DNA of 64,000 bases, taken from assembly GCA_023460855.1 (NCBI GenBank), contig JAEWOS010000012.1:1-64000 (forward strand), in the 5' to 3' direction. Within the stretch, counting starts at the first letter, position 1, and every line of letters starts with the position of its first letter. Made by a program: the position numbers and the translations under genes. Shown here piece after piece: positions 23,913 through 31,092 of the stretch. The stretch is from Bacteroidota bacterium. Lineage in GTDB: Bacteria; Bacteroidota; Bacteroidia; Flavobacteriales; Weeksellaceae. The notes below the pieces were generated by a model. It did no database searches, was not told the origin of the DNA, and saw only the letters and a list, made by a program, of their open reading frames with translations.

Positions 23913-25025
23913 TTATTTACCATTAATTTCGGTGCAGGATTCCGGTGTTTCTGCAATGGATTCGGACAGTTCTTTAGCAGGAGTTTTCAGATTTAAGTTA
24001 AGTTGCTGCACACAAATTTTTCTGTTATCATTCTGCCAGGAATAACTTTCCGTTTCCACTTGATTTAAAACTAAAGTTTCGTCATTTACGGTAATTAAAT
24101 ATTTGGTTTGAAGAAACCCTCTGTCGGGAAATTCAGTTATGATTTCGAAACCATTCTCCGTAGCTTTTATTTCAGAAATCTGATTACCGCCGTCTTGAGA
24201 GAAATTTGTGGTTTTAAGAATAAACTTCTCACCGCCATTTTTCCCGCCGTAAAAAACAATTTAATCATCACCCTGATAACGTTTATGGCTGATTATTTTA
24301 TCATTGATCCTGTCTCCGTTGATATCCAGAATTTTGGTAAAGTAAACGTTGCTGTCAGAAGAATTCGGGGTAGCTACAGCAGATGTTTCTGTACCTTGAT
24401 TACGATTAAGATCATCCTCGCTTCTTAACAATTCAAGATCGCTACTGATAATAGTTCGAAACTCACTGTAGTCACTTTCTGTTTTTTCTAAAAAGTGCTT
24501 CTTGCCCGAAACAAAAAAAAGTTTTTGCTCGGTTTCGTTATAGGAGAAACTTCCGGTTTCAAAAGTGTTTTTCGAATAATCGCCGATCAAATTCAATTGA
24601 TCAACAGAAAAGTAATAAACAAAATAGGATGAAAACTGTTCTGTATATGAAGGAAACATGAGATAACCTTTAGATTTATCAGTGCCGTTTATAAGCAGAT
24701 GTATATCATTTTCTGCATTTTCTTTCGTAGTATCATACGTAAAATTGATAAGAAAAGGCTTCCAGTCGATTATCACATCATCATTGTTCTTAACGGAGAC
24801 ATATGCTCTGTCTTCAATATAACGTATTCTGAATAAAAGGTTTTCAAATGCTAAATCCAGTTTTTGGACAGATTCGTTTTCACCATAATCAGCAGTTTTC
24901 TTGAGATTACGGACCTCCTGAAAAATAGCAAAGTCATTATTCTCCTTTGCATCAGGATTATGTTTACAACTATTAAGTAAAAAGAAACAGATAAATGAAC
25001 TTAACAGTAGCAGTTTCCTAATCAT
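23913..25025 (-). pseudogene. Lipoprotein gene with in-frame premature TAA (T6SS immunity candidate)
   Basis: The start ATG at 25025 gives MIRKLLLLSSFICFFLLNSC, a lipoprotein signal. The frame reaches TAA at 24261-24263 after 254 codons, in the middle of an FG-GAP/VCBS-like stretch (ILDINGDRINDKIISHKRY). The same frame then stays open for 115 codons (IVFYGGKNGGEKFILKTTNF ... ESCTEINGK) to TAA at 23913-23915. DINGDRINDKI followed some 15 residues later by IVFYGG is the normal order in such repeats, so one gene of about 370 codons was interrupted by a point mutation, for example TTA or GAA to TAA. Neighbouring lipoprotein 25250-26371 has similar size. Confidence 0.7.
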
Positions 25026-25050
25026 ATTACTTGAAATCCCACAAAGAAAA

Positions 25051-25188
25051 TTAATAGCAAAAATAAAGGTCAACGAGCAAACAGGCTTCTTTTCTCCATC
25101 GAATCTTTTTAGAGATTTTTTGATAATTTTCAACATAATCACATTCCCTTTTCATAATAGACTCCAACAGAACTGAATCATTATCCAT
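25051..25188 (-). CDS. Short frame, possible gene remnant
   Basis: An unbroken 45-codon frame begins MDNDSVLLESIMKRECDYVE, and the same frame is open for 12 codons upstream. Early composition looks protein-like; the last third becomes less so. It lies between two lipoprotein genes of the immunity row and may be the stump of a further lost member. No promoter was found. It could be chance. Confidence 0.25.
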   Translation of the reverse strand: MDNDSVLLESIMKRECDYVENYQKISKKIRWRKEACLLVDLYFCY

Positions 25189-25249
25189 TTTAACAACTTT
25201 GTCCGATAGCACAGCGTTTTGCTTTCAGATTTACTACATTAATCATTTT

Positions 25250-26371
25250 TTAATTGCTACACTTTTCGATGATTGCTGTTTTTCCCTTACCAAAAGGATT
25301 ATCACTGAACATTTTTTTATTAATGGATTTATTGTGTAAGCCTAACCAAGTTATTGTCAATTTATTTTCCTCAATAAGTTTAATGTGAGCAATGTCGTCT
25401 CCAGTTGAAAGTGAGGCGATATTTTGAGAATCAATGGAGTGACCGATAATGTTGGTACCGATATATTTTAGTGTTTGATCGTCAGCATTATATTCAACCT
25501 TCATCTTTGCGATAAAATCTCCTTTCTGATCATAAATTTCCATTATTCCATCAGACCGCTTTTTGTTATTCAACAGAAGATAGCTGATTTTTGCATCTAC
25601 ACAAGATGCTTTCCAAAGACCCGAAACATCAAAACTCGAAATTTCATGACCCACCATCTTTTTTTCAGGTAAAATTTCATTTTTCGAATCTTTAACTAAT
25701 TGTGAAAGTGATTTATATTGAAAGGAATTTAAATTATTAATGTCAAACTCCGGTTGATTTGCTGTACCCTGGAACAAAAGATAAGGCAATTGTTTTTGGC
25801 TGCTTGGAACAATGTGATTATCACTTCTGGATTGAATATTATCAACTGAAGATAAAATTTCCTTACTATTATTAATGATCAATTTTTGGATGTCTCTTGG
25901 GTATCCCCAAAAAAATTTTCCAGGGTATGCATCGTCCCGCAATGCAGGATTGAAATATAAAATTGGAATCTGTTTTCCATTTCGAATGTCGAAAATTGCA
26001 TAATCAACACCATCTTCAAAACCTTGAGCTCTGATAACTTCAAACTCTTCATCTTCATCCAAATTTTCCAGCCATTTATAGTTAATGGAAACCCAAGGGT
26101 ATCGAAATTCATAAATCACTTTATTATTCTTCAACCAAAACTCATATTGTTCCGTTGCAGTTGCGTCACTAGCTGTGATTATGACATCTTTCATTTGGTC
26201 ATTATCAAAATCTACCTCCTCTTTTTTCTCAAATTTAAGATGCGACGGTAAGAGAAAATTTGACGATTTATCTAAATTTTCAACCACATCGATTTTTGTT
26301 GAGGGTTTATGTTGGCAGGTAGCAAACAAAACGAGCAAAGACAATAGTTTTATTACTGTATTCATTCTCAT
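25250..26371 (-). CDS. Lipoprotein, first immunity candidate behind the peptidoglycan effector
   Basis: A 373-residue lipoprotein (MRMNTVIKLLSLLVLFATC, Cys19). A VCBS-like calcium-binding turn is visible (VDFDNDQMKDVIITASD). A C-terminal domain (GLWKASCVDAKISYLLLNNK ... IEKC) contains cysteines that could form a disulphide. The start lies 2 bases from the effector stop, so the two are cotranscribed. This is the arrangement expected of a T6SS effector and its cognate immunity protein, and the periplasmic location matches a peptidoglycan-degrading effector. The role is inferred from position. The family is not recognised by name. Confidence 0.65.
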   Translation of the reverse strand: MRMNTVIKLLSLLVLFATCQHKPSTKIDVVENLDKSSNFLLPSHLKFEKKEEVDFDNDQMKDVIITASDATATEQYEFWLKNNKVIYEFRYPWVSINYKWLENLDEDEEFEVIRAQGFEDGVDYAIFDIRNGKQIPILYFNPALRDDAYPGKFFWGYPRDIQKLIINNSKEILSSVDNIQSRSDNHIVPSSQKQLPYLLFQGTANQPEFDINNLNSFQYKSLSQLVKDSKNEILPEKKMVGHEISSFDVSGLWKASCVDAKISYLLLNNKKRSDGIMEIYDQKGDFIAKMKVEYNADDQTLKYIGTNIIGHSIDSQNIASLSTGDDIAHIKLIEENKLTITWLGLHNKSINKKMFSDNPFGKGKTAIIEKCSN

Positions 26372-26372
26372 A

Positions 26373-29300
26373 TTACAATCCGTTTTGAGATTCTTTATTT
26401 GGATTTAAATTAACATCTCTTCCCAATTCTTCAATTTCTGTCAATGGACTAAATGCCGGCTTCCTCATTTTAACAGATCGTACCTCAAAATGTAAATGAG
26501 CCATTTTTGCAGGTTGTCCGTTAGCATTCCCTGATTGTCCAGTTTTCCCAATAGGATCTCCTTTTTTAACCTCACCTATTTTATATTCGGATAAATGACT
26601 ATACATCAAGTAATATTTTTTTCCTTTGTATTTACCTTCCAAGAAAATTCGATGTCCGTAGCCTCCGGCGTCTTCCAAATATGTTACTTCTCCGTCAAAG
26701 CATGCGTAAATAGTTGTTCCTACGGGAGCGTACAAATCCAATCCATCGTGTTTACCACCTGTTCTTCCATGGAAATCACTTTTTCCGGGAGTCCATTGGG
26801 TTTCTGAATACCAACCTCTCAACTCCATTGTATCTAAAGGATGGTGCCAATCTGCTGAATTTTTGTCATAACATTGACAGTCTTCATCTTCATAACCAAA
26901 ATCGTGTAGAAAACCTGGCTCTATATGTAAATTGGTTTCTCCTGATAGTTCCTTATCTAGAAACTCATTATAATAATCTAAAGTTTCCTGCATTTTTGCA
27001 GTAGGTTGACCTGCAGTTGCACCTGGAAGGCTTACCCATGTTCCTTTCGATTTATCAAGTGCTTGCTCTACATTATCGTTTAATAAACTTTCAATTGCTC
27101 CAATTGCATCTAAGATAATTACACAGAGTCTATCTTGAGAAACTTGTGAAAAACCTTTAGCATTATATGTCCTAGCTAAATCCAACTCTTTATTATAAAC
27201 ATGTGGCACCACAGTCTTGAAAGTGTCATTATGTTTTCTGATAAGTAAACCGTTCAATTCATCAAATTTCCAACCCATTATTTGATAAGCACCCGCTGCA
27301 GAAGAACATAAAGTTCTATCCTTATTACAATTTATCGTTTGTGGATGAGTTGATAAATCAGAAAAATTATTCCCTTGACCAGAAAACCAAGTTGTGTAAC
27401 CAAGCTGGGGATCACGTGGTGATTTTGTTCCTTTAACGTATTCTCCTGTTCCTTCGGCTACTCTGATCGTTCTCATGAACGCTCTAATTCTTGCCTCGCA
27501 ATCACATTTCTTCCCAATCTCAAAATAAACCCCCTCTCTATTCAAAAACTTTTGATCATGTTGCGTTGTTCCCTGCGCTGTTACATGCAGGTACAAAAGT
27601 TCAGGTTCTTTCTTGTATTTCGGAATATCTTTTACTTCGTTGTAGACTGTTCTGCCGTCTGCGTTAAGTAATTTGATGACATCTTCCTTAAATACTTGAT
27701 GAGTTCCTCCTAGCGCTTTATTAGATTTTGAAGTGATGGTATCTGCAATTTGATTTTTCTCCTGTTCATTACCGATAGTGAAAGGTTTGTTTGCTTTATA
27801 TGTGTGAGTGCCGTCCTTTTTTCCTTTAGCGATCTTTTCCTTCCAGATCTTTAAATCATCGTCTGATTTTGGACGAAGCTGTATCGGAATAATCAACATT
27901 TCTGATTTCGTCTCTTCCCCTTTCGTATTCTTGGTTGTAACTTTTTTTATTGTTCCTGAAAACTCCGTTTTTTCAGTTCTTTCAGTTTCTTTCAGTGGTT
28001 CTGATTGTTCCATTTGTGCCTCCGTAATTTCCAGAGCAGGTAGTACAGCATCCGCAGAACCTTTAATTAAGCCATCTTTTTCTTTGATTATTATTTTAGC
28101 ATTCTTACCCTCTAACAAATAAGAACTCGCTACTAAATATACTTTGTCTTCCAGAGGAGCGCTGGCTATTCTCTTAAATTCTTCTCCTAATTTAAATGTT
28201 TGAAAAGTAATTTTTTCCCCTTTGTTATATACTGCTTTTGTCAGTTTAGCCTTAATTGCTTCTAAAGTCGTATATTCTTTCTTCTTGGATAAGTCTTTAA
28301 CTTTTTGCTTTTCAAGTATGATTTTTGCAATTTTTTCTTTTTCAGCATCCGTTGAAGTTTTATTACCATTGCTTCCAATTTCATATTCTAAAGTTCCAGA
28401 AACTTCCCCGGTTTTTTTGGTGTATTCTTTCCTCGCAAAATATGCATCAATTAATCCTTCTATTTTTGGACCGGGATTTACCTGGCTTGGCGTCCTACTA
28501 CTTGAAGGATTTGTTATGATGGGCAGATCCTGAACTGCAGTGCCTTGGGTACTAACTGGTTCTACTGTTTGCGGAGACGTTGTAGAACTCTGATTTCCCG
28601 TGGCGGCTGGAACTGAGGGGTTATGTGGCGGAGATAAGTCCGAATTTCTTCCTGAAGGAGCGCCCGCAAAGGAGGTGCCTGAATTATTATTTGCAGGATT
28701 ATTTTCGGGGGGTATTTGATGTTTATAATCCGGGTTATCTACGTATACACTTGGAGAATTATGCCTCTTATGCGGATAGTATTCAACTGAAACAAAAAAC
28801 TCGAATTGCTTTAGATCCGCCTCACCATTTTTTGCTTTATCAATTAAAGCTTTAATAAGAGTAAATTCCCAGTAAGCCTGTCCTTTTTCATTTACTTCTA
28901 TTGGTATTGAACTTTCAATTGGAACTGTTCCTCCGTCCTGTTTTTTTCCATTGGCATCATCTTCCCATAACCGAAAAATCACTTTTTTTCGATGCATATT
29001 CGTACAGATAGCCTTGCAGCGAACCCTATCATTAACATTAAACTTCTTCGCCACCGTATTGTCTACATGCAATAATTCAATCTTTTCTATTTTCGGAATC
29101 AATTTCCGGCGCGGAGTTATCAATAACCCCTGTCCTTCAGGATGATATAAATAGCCAAAGAGTTTAAAAGTATCACCAACTACACTTTCACCGAAGGTAA
29201 AAGTGTTGTCACCTTTCTTAACAATATTTGCTTTTGTAAACTGTCCATTTTTTCTTTTCTTGAACAATTCCCACGTGACATGTTGCAAATTACGTTTTTC

Positions 29301-29402
29301 CGCAGGAGTTCCCGAGTACCAACTATCAACTGTATAAGTAGTTTTATCACCAGCTTGTGGACTTGTATTTCCAGAAATTTTTGATACGCCTTTCTTGCTC
29401 AT
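26373..29402 (-). CDS. T6SS effector with lambda-endolysin-like muramidase and M23 peptidase domains
   Basis: A 1009-residue protein without signal peptide. Residues 1-225 form the N-terminal beta-rich part (DKTTYTVDSWYSGTPAEKRN, VTWELFKKRK) that I associate with Bacteroidota T6SS cargo. A Pro/Ser/Asn-rich linker (about 226-330) and a lysine-rich region follow. About residues 655-790 match the lambda endolysin GH104 pattern: AEGTGEY with the catalytic Glu, GYTTWFSG, FSDLSTHPQ and SSAAGAYQIMGWKFDEL. About 870-980 is an M23 peptidase with the zinc ligands HDGLD (His885, Asp889) and HLHFE (His971). It would cut both glycan strands and peptide stems. It lies 10 bases after the DUF4280 spike gene and before the lipoprotein row. 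Confidence 0.85.
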   Translation of the reverse strand: MSKKGVSKISGNTSPQAGDKTTYTVDSWYSGTPAEKRNLQHVTWELFKKRKNGQFTKANIVKKGDNTFTFGESVVGDTFKLFGYLYHPEGQGLLITPRRKLIPKIEKIELLHVDNTVAKKFNVNDRVRCKAICTNMHRKKVIFRLWEDDANGKKQDGGTVPIESSIPIEVNEKGQAYWEFTLIKALIDKAKNGEADLKQFEFFVSVEYYPHKRHNSPSVYVDNPDYKHQIPPENNPANNNSGTSFAGAPSGRNSDLSPPHNPSVPAATGNQSSTTSPQTVEPVSTQGTAVQDLPIITNPSSSRTPSQVNPGPKIEGLIDAYFARKEYTKKTGEVSGTLEYEIGSNGNKTSTDAEKEKIAKIILEKQKVKDLSKKKEYTTLEAIKAKLTKAVYNKGEKITFQTFKLGEEFKRIASAPLEDKVYLVASSYLLEGKNAKIIIKEKDGLIKGSADAVLPALEITEAQMEQSEPLKETERTEKTEFSGTIKKVTTKNTKGEETKSEMLIIPIQLRPKSDDDLKIWKEKIAKGKKDGTHTYKANKPFTIGNEQEKNQIADTITSKSNKALGGTHQVFKEDVIKLLNADGRTVYNEVKDIPKYKKEPELLYLHVTAQGTTQHDQKFLNREGVYFEIGKKCDCEARIRAFMRTIRVAEGTGEYVKGTKSPRDPQLGYTTWFSGQGNNFSDLSTHPQTINCNKDRTLCSSAAGAYQIMGWKFDELNGLLIRKHNDTFKTVVPHVYNKELDLARTYNAKGFSQVSQDRLCVIILDAIGAIESLLNDNVEQALDKSKGTWVSLPGATAGQPTAKMQETLDYYNEFLDKELSGETNLHIEPGFLHDFGYEDEDCQCYDKNSADWHHPLDTMELRGWYSETQWTPGKSDFHGRTGGKHDGLDLYAPVGTTIYACFDGEVTYLEDAGGYGHRIFLEGKYKGKKYYLMYSHLSEYKIGEVKKGDPIGKTGQSGNANGQPAKMAHLHFEVRSVKMRKPAFSPLTEIEELGRDVNLNPNKESQNGL

Positions 29403-29412
29403 GATACATAAT

Positions 29413-29913
29413 TTACCAAATGTCTAATGTAGTAGTACCTTCCTCCTCCTGAAACTCCTCAAAATCCACCAGTGGATTATACACATGCTGCTCTTTTGCA
29501 TCTGTATTTTTTACGTTACTCTTGCCGGCTTCGCTTTGCTGACCGTGTTTCATGACTGTGATTTTTCCGCCGATGACACACTGTAGTTCAGAAATTTCTG
29601 TGAGGCAGCTTTTGTCCATTACCTTTACTTTGTCGTAGCATTTCTGCCATTTTCCGGCTGGCGCAAAAGAACACGGAAGATAACTGCTTCCGGAAGGCTG
29701 AAGTTTACACTGTGCTCCGAAAGGCTGAGCAACGGGATTGAAAGTAAGGTCGTCTTCGGTTACAGCAAGGTAATCGGCCTCACCTTTTTCATCATTCCAG
29801 TAATGTTTTTGGTGGCTCGTGACTTTAAAATTTGGGAAGGTCATGCCCTGATTGCACTGCGCTTTCCCTTTTTGGATTACGAAGTATTTTCCGTCGTGTT
29901 CTGAACTGCTCAT
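29413..29913 (-). CDS. DUF4280 PAAR-like T6SS spike protein
   Basis: A 166-residue protein of the DUF4280 family, which replaces canonical PAAR tips in Bacteroidota T6SS. Features are KAQCNQGMTFPNFKVTS, FGAQCKLQ, LPCSFAPAGKW and LQCVIGGKITVMKHGQ, with cysteines and turn glycines suited to a small beta-helix cone. The acidic C-terminal tail (VDFEEFQEEEGTTTLD) may be a docking peptide for the effector encoded 10 bases downstream. The gene has its own promoter with a T6SS operator. Confidence 0.85.
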   Translation of the reverse strand: MSSSEHDGKYFVIQKGKAQCNQGMTFPNFKVTSHQKHYWNDEKGEADYLAVTEDDLTFNPVAQPFGAQCKLQPSGSSYLPCSFAPAGKWQKCYDKVKVMDKSCLTEISELQCVIGGKITVMKHGQQSEAGKSNVKNTDAKEQHVYNPLVDFEEFQEEEGTTTLDIW

Positions 29914-29998
29914 AACTCAAAGAGTTTGTGATTATGACCTAATAAAATTATAAAAAAAACGAAGCCTTTTTTCTTTTCTGCAAAGAATTTCAAAAATT

Positions 29999-30014
29999 GT
30001 AGTAAAATTACGAC
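29999..30014. promoter_or_regulatory. T6SS operator at the DUF4280 gene
   Basis: Read on the minus strand the site is GTCGTAATTTTACTAC, the most symmetric copy of the family, and the following ACAATTTTT-like flank matches the hcp copies too. Its 5' edge lies 64 bases before the -7-like box TAATTTTA (29943-29950). Confidence 0.65.
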
Positions 30015-30030
30015 TGTCTTGATTTTCCCT

Positions 30031-31044
30031 TTAAACTGAAAGCGTGCAGCGGTACGATGAATAGGGCTCTTCTTCAAATTTCATCTCTATTTTCATCTCA
30101 GCAGAAACGAGTTTTTTCTCCTCCTTTTCCGTCTTGTAATTAATGCTGTAAGAAATATTTGCGATTTCTTCCGGCTCTTCACCAAACCGTACACCGCGTA
30201 AAATTTCAAGCAGACTTATATCCTCAGCAATGCGGCCGGAAATATCAGTCTCAGCGAATTCCGTATCTTCATGTTGATATACTGCTTCAAAATCCATTCT
30301 CACGGGGAAAGAATTATCAGCGAGCACTTTAGAATCCTGCCATGGTTTATGCCGATGAAAAACCTGCATGCCTGGAAATAAAAGCTGATAAGGAAATCTT
30401 TGCAAAAACTGCCTGAACACATATTCCGGATTGCGAAGCGATTCTCCGAATTTATTCAGATACGCCTCAAAAATTTCTCCAACAAAAAATTCGTCCAGAT
30501 CTGATCTCCCATCCGAAAAACGTTTATGATAAATTTCCGGTGATTCCAAAGCTGATAACTTCCCGTCCTCATCGAGATAAAAACCAAAAGGTTCTGCCGT
30601 TTTCATTGATGCGATAGCAACAGAACTCATTTTATCATCAGCATCATTTCCGTCTTTCTTAAATTCACCGGCAGAGATGTAAACGACATTCTGGTTTTCT
30701 TTTTTTGAAAAACGGAGTGTCAGGTAGTAGGATATTTCAAATTCCTTTTCGGGAGTGCTAAAAAATTCAGAAACCTTAAACCGCTCTGCATAAAAATCAC
30801 GACTGAATACTCGCGGCGGAAAATTTCTGAGATGCTCATTTTTCTGCTGTTCTTTACTCTTGAACCGGGCAGGTACCGCAATCCGGTCCATACCTACAAA
30901 ATTCTGAAACCATCTGAGACCAAGTGCCTGACAATGAAAGTTGTGAAATGTTACAATTTCATCCGCACTCATTTCATAGTGCCCCGCGATCTCAGTGAGC
31001 GATTCACCTGCTTTTACGATATGAATTTTGGCGGTGTCGTTCAT
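30031..31044 (-). CDS. LysM-domain T6SS accessory protein (adaptor candidate)
   Basis: A 337-residue cytoplasmic protein with an N-terminal LysM (IHIVKAGESLTEIAGHYEMS, residues about 6-60) and a long beta-rich rest (DFYAERFKVSEFF, FEISYYLTLRFS, LLEILRGVRFGEEPEEI). The protein at 49857-50882 has the same size, LysM position and general layout, although sequence similarity outside LysM is faint. Both sit next to spike genes, one upstream of the DUF4280 gene and one right after vgrG. A chaperone or adaptor that loads cargo on the spike is a reasonable guess. It has no signal peptide, so it does not bind periplasmic peptidoglycan unless secreted. Confidence 0.65.
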   Translation of the reverse strand: MNDTAKIHIVKAGESLTEIAGHYEMSADEIVTFHNFHCQALGLRWFQNFVGMDRIAVPARFKSKEQQKNEHLRNFPPRVFSRDFYAERFKVSEFFSTPEKEFEISYYLTLRFSKKENQNVVYISAGEFKKDGNDADDKMSSVAIASMKTAEPFGFYLDEDGKLSALESPEIYHKRFSDGRSDLDEFFVGEIFEAYLNKFGESLRNPEYVFRQFLQRFPYQLLFPGMQVFHRHKPWQDSKVLADNSFPVRMDFEAVYQHEDTEFAETDISGRIAEDISLLEILRGVRFGEEPEEIANISYSINYKTEKEEKKLVSAEMKIEMKFEEEPYSSYRCTLSV

Positions 31045-31062
31045 AAAATTTTCGGCTAAAAA

Positions 31063-31085
31063 AACCGAAACTAAAAGCTTCGGTT
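31063..31085 (-). terminator. Terminator at the end of the T6SS core operon
   Basis: AACCGAA (31063-31069) pairs with TTCGGTT (31079-31085). On the minus strand seven T follow. It lies 8 bases after the tssR stop, but the LysM gene starts only 19 bases later, so some read-through is likely. Confidence 0.7.
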
Positions 31086-31092
31086 AAAAATT

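Noticed and set aside
20640..25025. The two in-frame TAA codons as stop-codon reassignment or programmed read-through
   Set aside because: TAA is the normal stop for most other genes here, and no read-through signal is visible. Nonsense mutation in dispensable genes is simpler.
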